Shown here one piece after another: positions 10,654 through 23,403 of a stretch of 64,000 bases of DNA. This DNA comes from Tetracladium setigerum (taxonomy: Eukaryota > Ascomycota > Leotiomycetes > Helotiales), in the NCBI GenBank assembly GCA_031472005.1, contig PZJY01000013.1, positions 1,736,001 through 1,800,000 on the forward strand. Direction: 5' to 3'. Each line of letters begins with the position of its first letter. The stretch's first letter is position 1. Below the pieces are notes generated by a model. That model had not been told where the DNA came from. It made no database searches and saw nothing but the letters and a program-made list of their open reading frames with translations. Both the position numbers and the translations under genes were made by a program.

Positions 10654-12453
10654 ATGCGTATCTCTGCATCTCTGGTCCTGCTTACTGCTTCCGCAGTAAG
10701 CTCTCTGACCGTTCCAGTTTATGACATTGAAGAGAGAGAAGCTCTCAAAGTTGTAGACAGCAGGACATTGTCGGGTTTCTTGCCTAGTAACCTTCCTCAT
10801 GTCAATTCGGTAAGTATCTTTCCTCTGCAAAGTATCCTGCAAACAAAGCATAGAAAGCTAATACAAAGATATTTTAGAAAGAATTGCAAAAGAAGATCAA
10901 GACCAAGGAGCTTTTCAAGAAGGCAGAGATCCTGGAACAGATCGCGTATTCTACCCCGGATAGAAACCGTGCCATTGGAACACTTGGACACAACAAAACC
11001 GTCGACTACTTGGTGAAGTACCTCTCCAGCAAGGAGATGTCAAAATACTATACCTTCTACAAGCAAGGATTCCCATTGCCAAAGTCAGACAAGTCGTCAT
11101 TGACCTTGAACGGTGTAACTGTCGCTGCTTTCGCGATGGTGGATGCTCCCGGTGCCAAGCTTAGTGCTCCTTTGACTTTGGTCCCAAATTTGGCTTGCAA
11201 TGTGGTAAGTTTGAAATTTCTTGACCTGTAATATTCTGTTTCACAGACTGATGAATGAAAAATCTATAGTCTGATTTTGCTGGGTTCCCAAAAGGAAACA
11301 TCGCTGTTGTGCGTCGTGGTGTCTGTGATCGAGGAAACAAGGTCGTCCTCGCGGGCAACGCTGGTGCAGTTGGTGTTGTCTACGGAAATAATGCTGCAGG
11401 TGCAGATCTGCGCGATGTTTCCTTGCCTCACGATTCCTTGCCTGGTGCTCTTATTCCTAGCGTGCTCATCTCCCTTGAAGATGTTACCGCTTTGGCTGCA
11501 AGATTGACTGCGGGTGAAGCCATCACCGCGGCGTTGGAGACTTCTTACACAACCTATACCACGTAAGTGTTATGAGCAACTTCCAGCAAGAGCCAGTGCT
11601 AATTATTTGAAGATATAACGTCATTGCTGAGACCAAAGGAGGTGACAAAGACAACGTTCTCCTCGTCTGCAGCCACTCCGACTCTGTCCCAGCAGGACCC
11701 GGAATCAACGACAACGGATCCGGCAGTATCTCCATTCTCGAGACTGCCACTCAGCTCACCAAATTCTCTGTCAAGAATTCCGTTCGTTTCTCCTGGTGGA
11801 CCGCAGAAGAAGTAGGACTCGTCGGAGCCGCTTACTACGTCTCTCAACTCACCCAAGCCGAGAAAGACAAGATCCGCCTCGTTCTCGATTACGATATGAT
11901 GGCATCCCCTAACTTTGCCTACCAGATCTACGACGGCGACGGATCGGCATTCAATGTCACTACACCTTCTCCACCCGGATCAGCTGAAGCCGAACACGAG
12001 TTCGCCAAGTACTTCAAATCCAAGGGACTCAAGTCCACCGAGATCGAATTCGATGGCCGTTCTGACTACGGGCCATTCTTGGAAGCTGGTGTAGCTGCTG
12101 GAGGTATCGCTTGCGGCGCCGAGAAAGAGAAAACTGTAGAGGAGGCCAAGTGGTTCGGTGGTGAAGCTGGCGTCCCATATGATATCAATTATCACAGTGC
12201 AGGAGATAACGTCGCGAACCTCAATGCTACTGCCTGGGGAGTTATGACTGGTGCCATTGCACACATGACTGCTTTGTATGCCCGAAGCTTTGATTCGCTT
12301 CCTTCTAAGAGAAGTGTGGATGTCATTGCTGAGAGGTCAGCCAATGGTGTTGAGATGGAGAAGTTGGCGAAGGTGGATGCTGAGAAGAGAGCACTTGATT
12401 GGGTTACTGGTCCTGATGTTAGAAGATGGGCTAAGATCAACCAGAGAGCTTAG
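10654..12453 (+). CDS. Secreted M28 leucine aminopeptidase with PA domain
   Basis: An extracellular zinc aminopeptidase releasing N-terminal residues from peptides. Four exons, 10654-10809, 10878-11204, 11270-11562 and 11613-12453, all with GTAAGT donors and in phase, give 538 codons. The signal peptide is MRISASLVLLTASAVSS. A protease-associated (PA) domain lies at residues about 135-255 (GNIAVVRRGVCDRGNK, GAVGVVYGNN). The M28 core has the zinc and catalytic residues: H280 and D292 in HSDSVPAGPGINDNGSG, the E324-E325 pair in WTAEEVGL, a later Asp in DYDMM, and the His of YHSAGD. It has the domain order and approximate length of fungal LAP2-type enzymes. The gene is intact. The neighbours give no pathway context; expression is probably nutrient-controlled, but no site supports this. 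Confidence 0.9.
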
Positions 12454-13074
12454 ATTGTTGCATATAATTGGTTGTAGTCTAGATATTCAGTAAATGAAAT
12501 GATTGATGATCTATCTAGCCCCAATGCCACTTTCGAAAAGGACAATGTGGTTTAGGAGACGTTGAAAATTGTCTTGTCCCAGATATAAACAAAGACGTAT
12601 GAAGGCTAAGAATCCATCATGTATTTATTACTGATCTGTACGTTAAATTTCGCTTTGAATAGTCGCATCCGGACTTGCAAGCGGCAAGCCTACTAGGACC
12701 GAAGCGAGAAGCCAAACCGCGACATTCTTTATTGCATCTTCTCAAAACAGGCAGCCTTTCTCCATTCACTTCTATTCATCCCTGCCGTCCATTCAAATCT
12801 CCAATCGCATTCGTCCAATCAGTAAATATGTACGTCAATCCGATTAAAGAGATGGTCACGTGATAACACCCAACCCACACCTTATATTTGCACGGAGGCT
12901 TCCACCACAACCTTCTCCAGCTTCACGCTACGAATGCAACACGCAAGTTACTCTGATCCTCGCGATTTACTACGTGCGAATATACCTACGTCAATTGCGG
13001 TATATCGCCCACTTAAATTTACTCGTTAACTCTTTCTCAGCAAAACGCCGCGATCAAAGCCAAAGTCTCCCAAG
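12454..13074. other. Intergenic, promoter of the SRR1-like gene
   Basis: No gene is seen. It holds the 3' region of the aminopeptidase and the upstream region of the SRR1-like gene, including GGTCACGTGATAAC at about 12854, an E-box-type site. Confidence 0.4.
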
Positions 13075-14471
13075 ATGGCGAAAACGTCCATGACTCCTGA
13101 AGACGAGACGAAACGCATTGAACAAATCAATAAACGAATCATCGAGAGTCAGCGGGGTGCTGAGAAAGGCAAAGCACGAGCACAGTATATTCGAGATCTG
13201 TACGAATCGGGTGCAAGACTATGGACGAAGGAAATGTTCCGAGATATTGAGGTAGACTTGGCCAGAGATCCGCTGCCAGAGTACATTTTGAATCGTAGCA
13301 GTAAGCAGATTTTGGTGTATTACCGTCATTCTTTCCGGGTTATCTCAGCTCAGTAGACTAATGGTTCTAATTGCCATAGTGAACGGAATGCTGAGCCGTG
13401 ACGAAATACCAACATTTCGTAACATGCCGGAATTGTAGGTCCCGCTCATTCATTACTCTTTTCTGCTCACAAAGTTAATAATTATGAAAATATCAAACAG
13501 AGAGATCTTCCCCAGCTTCAAGCTATACCAGGATCTCGTCAAGGATGCAGAAGAAAGATTGCATGTTCCTATTAATCTCACGAATGAAAAGGGAGAGATC
13601 CTCACTGCCGACGACGCCGACAGAACATTCGCCACTCGCATCCTTTATCTAGTAGGAAGAGGCCCAGATCGAGATTACGCCATCGGATACGATCAAATGA
13701 AGAAAGCATGGGATGAAGCTCAGCAAAACTGGCACCAGAACACTGCCTGTCATGAGCTGACGGCTATTCTAGCGGAAGATGCCTCCATCTCCAAAACGTC
13801 CATTCAAAAAATAGTATGCTTTGGACTCGGAGGCTTAGAAGCTGGACTGAAACATTCTCATTCTCACGAATCTGAACATGTATCTGACAGCGATGGCTTC
13901 CCTCTTCGAAGTGCAATGACCCAACACGCAGCCGCACTGACAATGTCGAGAGTGCTAGGCAAACGATTCGGCACCGATCCTCTCCCAATCTTGGTCCAAG
14001 ATCCTGCATACTCAGAAGTAGCCAAGCAGCTTTTAGTGGACGAAGGTTTTGAAGTTGCAGGTGGTCGTGGCGCCCTCGCTTTCACGCAAGTCGATGAAAA
14101 CACGCTGGTGTTTAGTATCAGCCCGGACATTCCCGTCAAGCAAATCGTAGCGGATATTGCGAAGCCAGCGGCTATGATCTGGAATCTGGTGAAGCCTGCC
14201 TCTGAGGAGAAATCAGAGTTCACGAAATACCTGATAGATGGCGAAGTAATTACTGTCTCGTAAGTCTTTTACTAAACACTTGGGTCTCATTCCGGATTTT
14301 TTCATCGGGAAACTGTACAGTGCATGTGCTAATGCTTTATGGTATAGACCGTGGACCACGGATGAGGATTCACCTCGGACTAGAATGCTAGTTCGTGATT
14401 ATATCAGAATCGACTTTACCACTGAAGCAGAACGGTTTGGAAAACTAGGTATTTATGTTCGGAAAGAGTAG
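13075..14471 (+). CDS. SRR1-like domain protein
   Basis: Four exons, 13075-13300, 13380-13434, 13501-14259 and 14348-14471, splice in phase to 387 aa. The second half carries the SRR1 signature: FGLGGLEAG, a histidine-rich loop, QHAAALTMSRVLG, then ILVQDPAYSEVAKQLL, GFEV and NTLVFSISPDIPVKQIVADI. SRR1 is named for an Arabidopsis light-signalling and clock protein; in yeast the family (Ber1) is linked to microtubule stability. In filamentous fungi the domain is common and mostly unassigned. The N-terminus is a charged helix (KRIEQINKRIIESQRGAEKG). The function in this organism cannot be stated. Confidence 0.8.
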
Positions 14472-17400
14472 ACAATAGTTCGCAATCGAAGCAACAGTAG
14501 ACAAGGGGTCGTGATCGAAGAAACAGTAGAGTTGAGTTTGAGAGACCGTATTCTCGAGATGGTATTCAATTGATATCATTGGTATCATTAGATAGTTTGA
14601 CAACTGAAATTCTCCAGCATCCCAGTGATTTCTCTTCTCTCATACCCAAAACCTCGCATCTGTATCTTGCATGACACATTCCCATCGACCCCGCCAACGA
14701 AATCTCTTGCGCCCACCTCGGCTGCAATATACACAAAGCCCATTGAATTCATAAATCACGTATCATATTGAAGTAGTGATCTCTTAATTTTAATACATAG
14801 AAAATAATAATCTGTGATATTCAATTCATCAATTCCCTTGCCTACCGAGGGGTAAAATTCCGGGCCACTCCCAACAGTTTCAAACAGTACAATATATTTG
14901 TACACAACGAGTAGCTCGAAGCATACAGCGACAATACATTTAATCTTATAGCATATTACATTGGTCAATGAGGATTTGTAGACAGTTTCTTGTCCTTGTT
15001 TGGTACCACTTTACCTACCTAAAGATTAAGCGAGCCGAAATTGATTCTTCCTAATAATTCACCCCCAGAAGAGCCTCTGGAGCTGTCATTGTACTACCAA
15101 GTCTACAAGTGATCAATTTTAGGAGCATTTCTTGTAGAACGTAATGTGCCTCTCTCTTTGGTTTCGGTCACCTCATCTGGACAGGAAGTGCTCTGGGTCC
15201 TGGAACCAGAGAGAGAGAAAAAGAAAAAGCAGAAAAAGCAGCTTTGTCATACCGTGCACCACCCATAATGATATGATAGGATTGTTTGCGCTCAGAACTA
15301 GCATGGTGAAAGCTAAAATGTTGGAAGTTTGTCTGGTCGGAGTCGCATGTTGAGAGGTTGGGAGGAGTAACCCGTCCACCTAAGAGTTCAATTCGGCGAA
15401 GCACACAGAACGCGATGATTCGATATTCATGTATGATGATGAGCCTTAACCTAGCACTTCAAAACTCAATAATTTGAGATGAAGATGACTTGATCAATTC
15501 ACAGTGCGTTTTCACCCACCACTTTTTTCCCCCAGCACCAGAAGTTGGAAGCCGTAAGTGATGATCAGAAATGCCGCGCATTCTTTCTACCTCCTTCGCT
15601 CCGATCGTGAATACTCTCGTATCTCGCATCCCGCATATCGCATCTCAAACCACTCCCACTTATCGCAGTATCTCATGACTTATTTTTGCGTTATATTCTG
15701 GGAAGCAGGTGCCATAATGTCACAGTGATTGCATCAGCATCCATTTCCCGCTTCCAACTGCCCTTCCATTTCCATCTATACCTGCATTCCAGCCAAGCTC
15801 CATCTCCGGTAGCATGACTGTGATACTGTCTTCGTGCCCATACAACCAAGCTCCATGACGGTAGGTAGTATTGCAGTGTAGCACTCTGCTCGTTTCCAGC
15901 TTCCAAGTTCTGTTCCCCTATCTAGTCCAGTCTCGACCCCGCCACCAACTTTATACACAGTAACGCACAATTTCACAACCATACCAGCCCAGCAACGCTA
16001 ACCCACAAAATAAACATAGACATAAACCCCACATACAATACGATACCAAGCTGACGCATCACAATAACCACCCTACCCTACCTGCATATATGCATCCGCA
16101 TCTACAGTAGCACGCCCGCTTAAAACTCACACCTGTCATCTATCTGCATTTTAATCTGTCTCACCAAACCCAAAATCAAGGTGCACAGAGCCCAAAAGGT
16201 AAAGGTAAGGGTGAGGTGAGCCGAAATACTAATTCATCAGTCATCCAGAAAACATCCAAACCCGGGTTCAGGTATGCTCGCGTCCAATCGATTGGTTTTT
16301 GTGGTTTGAGCTTTCTGCATATGTGATTGCAAGGTAAATAGGTTTCTTGGGATTGGCGGGGGACGGCGGAGTACAGCACAGAATAGTATTAGTGGAAACT
16401 TGATGAGATTTGGAAGGCGAAAAGAGTGTGAGATTGGGAGGCGAGATCGTAAGATTTCAGTAGAGGCGAGGGTATGGCTTAACTGACTGGGCAAAAAAGA
16501 AAGGCGAAATGAAACAAAGCGAGATGTTTACGATTAAGCCACAGTATGACCGGGGCATTCTAGATGGGTTGTTAGTGTATTGCAGTAGTATTCCCGCCAT
16601 GACACCGAGCAGCCACCGCTAGAACACCTACCTAGCTAGCAAAAGCCATAGACTCCACAACAACAACGATACCACAACAGTAATCAAGGAAGTATACATC
16701 GTAAGCCTCGGTTCGGCTTGGTCGATTTCGAACCGACTTTATGAGTGATCGAGCAGATCCCGATCCGTTCTCCCCTGTTCTCCCATGGGACAGTAGGATG
16801 TCAGCGTGGCGGTAGTACTGTCTGTGAGAAGACGAATCCATCAATCTGTGAGGGCATTGAAGATAGATGATTACTGAGCGGTTTGTATGAAATTTGTAAG
16901 TATTGTATTAATAGTTTCACGGAACATAAGCGTTCTGGCTTACTTTGTATTTCTTTTCGGTTGTGGAGTTGGCTGGTGATGTGAGACAGCGACAAGTACT
17001 CCTCCTCCAAGACGAGAGTTCTATTCGTAGTCTTCGTGATTCTTGAATGGTGTAGTCAAGATGAAAGGTTGTAATTCATGATCTTGAGAAGCGGGGAATG
17101 GGGAGTTGTGTGGTTACCATTCGCTCACTGGTTACTTCTGAAATATCACAATCTGACGGGAAACGAGAGACGGCAGGTCACCACTTTAGTGTCCTTAACC
17201 TTAGAACGGGTAGAAAGAGCGAAGTCCGTCTCAGCACAGGACGAGATTAACGAGACGATGAATACCATACTTTGTCTGTCGATTGAATCACGAGTATACT
17301 TGATCACGGCAGCATATCTGACACTAGAAAGACAAACGTATCAAGTAAGAAAGATCGAGAAGGGAATGCAAGAGCCGTGATGTAATGACGAATCAGTGGC

Positions 17401-20400
17401 GATTGGTTATCGGCGATAACTTGAGTAGTCTGCCTTGCTCGGCGAATTTTCGTTTAATTGAACTTACATGTACGTATTTACGTATTAATTTACCAAAGAA
17501 CAATTCAAGTATATTCTTTGAAAACGAAAAAATCTTTCAGTACAGGATACACATATTCCCCCTACATCTCCAACACAACACCAAAAGCTCCAAGCAATTG
17601 AGTTGTGTTAAATCCATCTTTAAATTTAGATATTCCTTTTTTACAGTGTTTCACCTCCAAAGGCAAAATAACTGGTGGAAATATATATGGCACTTAAGAG
17701 TGATGTAATGAATGACATGACATTATTTCCCTTTGTTGCTTGTCGCAGCCTCATTTTGATACTGCGGGTATTGCGGATATGTAGGTATAGTAAGCGGATT
17801 TTTGCTGTACTTGGTACAGCACTGTAAGATTATGGATATGATTATAATCTCACTTGAAAAACAACAACCGTTACCAATTTTAAGCTATGCACATGTGTAT
17901 GTACTGTACGTGTCGTTTCATTGCTACAGAAATTGTATCATTGATATTCACAACTGCTTACATACCACTGATAGTTTTGAATCTTTTGATGTTAAAATCA
18001 AAACCAAAAACCAACACTCACACTGAAACTCAAATTTTACTAATATCCCGGTCTCTTCGCCCTCTACCAAATCATGCAACGCCAAAATAATCACACACAA
18101 AGCCAGGTAGACGCCCCCGCCCCGTTCCATCCAGTGCATCCGTCCACACATATACCGCAGCATTGGCGCATCATACTGTACAGTACAGCCGGCTTGGAGA
18201 GCTGAGAATGGCTTGGGATGAGTTGGCATGGGGATATTAAAGAGAAATGCTCACGTAATATGCACGAGTATTTGGGAACGGAAAACGAACGAGAGAAATT
18301 TCCTTTTTAGGAAAGTCAGGTGAGGAAAAGGAGAGGCTGGCTGGTTGGGTGGGTGCTGCTGGCACTGTAGTGGTAGTTGCAGTGGACGGTGGATCGATCG
18401 ATGATTTTTTCTTTGTGTGTCTTGAACCGCTTGGTTGGTAGCTTGAGATGGGGTTGGAAGTGTGGGGTAGGAGAAAGGAGGATTTGGTTTGGTTTGGGTT
18501 GTTGTGATGTGGTATATCCGGCGGTTCCTCGACGGACTTAAGAAGTTCATTTCACAAAGCTTACCTACCTACCCAGAGGAAACAAAGAGTGGAAGAGACA
18601 ATAAAATAGAAATATATTTGAGAAATATTGACCTGAGGAATATAATTCCACGAACCGCTTACTAAATGAAAAAGCACCCGTAATCTGGAGAGACTCTGAG
18701 ACACTACATGTCGGCAAAACCAGACGGACGAGAGTAGGACTAGTATGGACTCCTGGTCCTCTCCCCTTATTTCTAACCAAAAACACGTACAAGAAATGCA
18801 CCCAAGGAAAATCGACAAAAAAGGAAAGAAAGTATGTATACACAAATCAGCACCTCCCCCATCGTCATCTGTCTATCTCGTCCACCTCAAAATCAATAGA
18901 CACGTGAGATAAAGTAAGCGAAAGCAAAATCAAAAGGTAAGGTAAGCAAATGTAAGGTAAGCCAACTGAGCCAAGCCGTGTTGGATTATTGGCTTTTTAC
19001 CCTCCGAAATGGATGAATGACGGAAAAGGAAGAAAGGAAATGAGTAAGCTGACTGACCTATCTGAGGATACCACCTCGTCAATTCATCATCTGCGAAGAA
19101 GCTTTTCAGGGGGAGGCAGGTTGGTTTCTGCAGATATTTACTGCAGCAGTGCAGTGATGCGATGTGATGTGATGTACGTGTTCTCCGTGTGCGTGTATGA
19201 TGGTTATGTGAGGTGAGTTGTACGAAGAGCGAGGAGAGGATGTGAATTTGTATTATACATACATACAGTGAGTGGGTGCGTGCGTGCGATGAGGAGGGTT
19301 CATTATTGGCATAGTACTATAACACCAAAAAAGGATAATGTACAGAGTCTCGTCTCTCGTGTCTCTTGATTTTAACTGATTGGGAGTGAGTGAACGAGTG
19401 AAAAGATCAGGCGAGAATTGAGAATTGATGGTCTGATGTAATTGTTTATGATTCGAGGTTGAGGGGGAACTTGGAAGGTGGTTGATACGAGAGAGTGAGA
19501 GAGCGAGACAAGTAGGTGACTGACTGTATCGATCTTGGCGATATCTTTTCCAACCCACTTCGTGTTCTGTTCTCTCTCTCGCTGAAAGGATGAGGAGTGT
19601 ATCTGCTTGTTTTTCTCTCGTGTAAGTATAATCCCGAAAAATAATAATGGGAAAATCCCGGGATATTTGCTCGGTCGAACGGATAGAGTGAGTAGATAGC
19701 CAACAAAAACTCTTTGCCGCTTGTTTGGTTCCTCTTTTCAAAAACGGAAAAAGAGGGTTTGTGTTTTCCGTGGACGGTGGTGGAGAGAGGGATAATGGAG
19801 CATGGAGGGGGGGGGGGGCATCGAAGAGACAAGTCGAGCGAGCTGAGAAAATAATGAGAAGCTAGCTAGCTAGCTGCCCTCATGCACTGCAAATAATAGA
19901 AATGCTCCAGCGTGTACGTCCTGACGGTACGGTACCTTGTTCCTGTGTAACCATAAGAACCAACCTTACTAACGGTAGGTCTAGAACTCTGGAGCGAAAG
20001 CAATTCTCAGCCCTATCAACGGAGAGATGCTGACAGAAATTACAGTTACCTACTTTCCGGGTTATTTGATGTATAATCTTTCCTTGCCTTTTCCGGAAAG
20101 TGTTATGGTCTTTCTCCCTCTTATGATAGGTCAGAGAGAGGGAAGGGGGACAGGAAAAGATACCGAAGGGCGAAGGAGGAGGGGGAGGGGGGCAAAAGCC
20201 GAAAGAAAAAGGACAACAAGAAGTTGTGTTGTCAGCAACTAACATGAAAGAAAGCCGGCGCAATACAAGGTTTCTTTTTTGGGTTTCTGATACTAAAATT
20301 GGACGCTTTAGCGACGTGATGATTTGATTTGATGATGGAATGATTTGAAGGGAGGGTGGAAAGGTGGAAAAGGTGGAAAAGGCGGAAATTCATCCTTGGC

Positions 20401-23400
20401 ACTGTACAGTAGAGGAGTTGTTGGGAGGGTTAGGAAGATCGGAAGATAGATAAGTTTATGGTCAGCACATACATACAGTATTGTACAGCCCTCTGAATAA
20501 CATGGGGTGCATTCTTTTTCAATTTCAATTTTTTTTGCTTGGGTTTTGATGACAAAATTGGAAAAGTGTGAGGCTCTACTCTACTACTGGTTCGAATTTA
20601 CCGACTCATGTAGGTAGATGACAGTTTACTGATGTGGAGACAGAAGCCGAATCGGCGATGCAGTTCAGCGGAGTAGTTGGAACTTGGATGCTGCAGAGTA
20701 GTGATGGAATCATGGATCTCGCCGACGTGTACTTGATGGCGGTAGGTAGGTAGGTAAGAAGGTATTGAAGAGAATACCGAAGTTGATGAATGAGCCACTC
20801 TAGTCTAGCATGGTACGAAATACAATCTTGAATGAACCTTGCCTACCTGCATACCCGTGCCTTATTTTTGCTATACCGTTTGGGGATATTGAGAACAGAG
20901 AAAGCTGCTAAGCTATTGGATAAAGCGAAGAGGAAAGAAAGGAAAGGTTCGAGAACAATGTGCCATTGATGTCGATCACGTAGGAAGAAGAATGACGGAG
21001 AATTTGATGCATGAGATGATGAGATAGGGAAATGTATAGTTTAGAAAGTATAGATTGTAAAGCCACCTAGGTAGAGTAGACGAGCCAAGTCGCTAGTTTT
21101 CCTTGCTTTCTTCTATATCCTCTTTTGGTAATTTTTGGGGCAAGGGGAGGAGAAGCGAGAAGCGAGCGGTTGAGAAGGCTCACTAGAAAAACTTCAAATC
21201 TAAAGCCAGCTGCACTGGAGATCGCGGGAAATGTCACGCTATAGGCGATTGAGAGGCACAGCAAGGACTCAAGGGGAATAGGAGTATAGTAGCGTGCTGT
21301 TACTACCTGGTGGAGCAAGATGGGTACTTTGGTATTTGGAAGGTTTCTAGCGCAACTGGTTCGGAGGTTAGTAATATGGAAAGTGGTGTGTGCTTTTCCT
21401 TCCTTCACCCCCCCCCCCCCCTCCCAAAAGACCCTTCGTACGTACTGTACGGAGGAGGAGTATGCAAGGAACGATTGATGGATGGCCTGTCTATAAGATA
21501 GCTTTGTCCACACCTTGCAGGATACAAACTTCACTTGGCATTTCATTCCATTTACCCGATTGAGCCGGGGAGTTTTATTCTTTGGACCAGCTCTCTTGTT
21601 GGTTCTGAGGAACAATAAGATTCTGAAAAGGGCAAATGTAGGGTGGGGATGCGATGCTGTGCGTCAATGAGGCGAATGCGGCAAAATTCAGAGTGAATGG
21701 CTGGTTCCAGTAGTTGAGGTTGAAGTTGACTGCATATGTAGCAACACTCATTGGAAATATGACATGCTATTTGGAAGCGGTAAGTTGGAGGCTGGTAGGT
21801 TTAGGAAGTGTTTTCGGTACGAGCGAGGGGGGTATTCGTTGACCACAAGAAGCAACCGAAATAAACGAACACGGATTACATAACCTTTAGCGAGTTTCTG
21901 AAAGATGACAAAGCGAGGCTAATGCCTATCTTTGAATGCCGAACGTACAGGACGCTTCGCCCGGGAAGGATCCGCAGGGGCGGGATTGGCCATTATTTCT
22001 TTAGGTAGTTTAGCACTTGTCCTTCTCCTCCCCACGATTTGACACTATCGTGAGTTCCTTGGGGAGATCCCGAATCTCCGAGGGTGGACGAGGACAAGGG
22101 AGGAGAGTTTCTGTACCTAGTTGTTCGCTCGCTAGTACTTGTTAGTATACGAAGCCAGAGTTCAACAAATGTGCTTAGTCAGAGGAAACTGAAAGACTAA
22201 AGCGAAGTAGTGGGGTAAGGAAGGGGAATGGATGGATGTGTGTATGGTATGGATCATGGAAGGAAGGAAGGAATTCAGGATGATTGATGTGGGAATCGGA
22301 TGCTTTTTCGAGAGGAGGAAGAGTGGAAGGGGAGACTGAAAGAGAGGAATGAAGAAAGCTCGTAAGCGGATGCGAGGCGGATGTTGATGATATGTAAGCA
22401 AAGAGAGGGTCGCGAGAAAGAGCCAATCACGGGAAGGGGGGAGGTTGGGTTGGAGAGGACAATGAGCTGATTACTCGATTTCTGATTAAGACGAAGTTCC
22501 GCAGTGGAGCGATGGGCATCGATCGGCTTTTGGGGATGGCGATCGAAGTGTGAAATACCTTACGGAGGTAGATTGGCAGAGGAGTAATACACTAATAGTA
22601 ATAGTAATCACAGGGCAATTATTAAATGGGGAATGTGGAAAGTATGAATACTATGCGGTATAGTTGTCCCCATTTGGCAATTGCCTATTACTGCTTGGCT
22701 GGATTACATAAGAATATCTTTACACAGTATTCTGATTCATTCATTCATTCATTCACTCATTCACTGTACGTACGGGGGAATATCAGCAGCGTACTGGTGT
22801 ACAGTTTTAGTCCAAGTATATGTATCGATCGAGTATCCGCGGATCCGACGAAAGGAAGGTCACGTGTGACCCAATCTTCCGTCAGCCCTTTCTTGGCTCT
22901 TGTCTTGCGCGTTTGTTATATCCGACGAGCAACACAACGCGCTCCTCGCACTTCCTTCTCCCCCCCACTCCAAAAGGTTTGGTCATCATCTTCGAAGTCA
23001 AAGACCGGCCGAGGATTAATTGCGCGCGCGTGCGACTAATCAACATAATCAACAAGACAAGACATTCACAACGAGCCAATTTTCCGAGAGGGATCGAATC
23101 CGTCCACACACACACACACACACACAAACACACAGACACTCGACACCCTCGCATCATCCTTAAATCAATCACCCTTCCTTCCCTCCCTTCCCGACGGCAG
23201 ATTCGCACCAAGCTAGTTCTTGGGAACTACTCCTTACGACCCGACCTACCTTGCCCTTTCTGACCTCACCTTACGCCTTACCTCACCTACATTTACCTAC
23301 TTTGTCGACTACTCTCGCACTACTGGACTGGACTGGACTGGACTGGACTGTACCTTTTCTTTACCTCATCCAGCAAAGACACAGACGGATCCACACAGCA

Positions 23401-23403
23401 AAC
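14472..23403. other. Nearly 9-kb gene-free region with low-complexity DNA
   Basis: No frame in this stretch has domain, codon or splice support; the longest are under 190 codons and rich in Ser/Thr/Pro from CT-rich DNA. It contains long homopolymers (G12 at 19807-19818, C14 at 21408-21421), an AGCT repeat at about 19860-19876, many TAGG/TACC tetranucleotide runs, a CA repeat at about 23105-23125 and a CTGGA pentamer array at about 23323-23350. Much of the 3' part is presumably the promoter and leader of kapC. A long non-coding RNA or unrecognised small genes cannot be excluded. Confidence 0.5.
23105..23350. repeat. Microsatellites in the kapC leader
   Basis: A CA dinucleotide array at about 23105-23125 and a CTGGA pentanucleotide array at about 23323-23350, both just upstream of the kapC start codon at 23404. 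The DNA between them is CT-rich, typical of a fungal 5' leader. Confidence 0.7.

Noticed and set aside
16680..16800. Possible tRNA around TTCGAACC-like words
   Set aside because: No cloverleaf: neither the A-box nor the acceptor stem can be formed. Similar B-box-like words at about 20590 and 23090 fail in the same way.
19253..19832. Minus-strand frames of 128-162 codons in the 14.5-23.4 kb gap
   Set aside because: Composition follows GA/CT-rich low-complexity DNA; no domain, no convincing start or splice signals.
23317..23350. Pentamer and dinucleotide arrays as a possible CRISPR-like or satellite array
   Set aside because: Pure tandem repeats without spacers; ordinary microsatellites.
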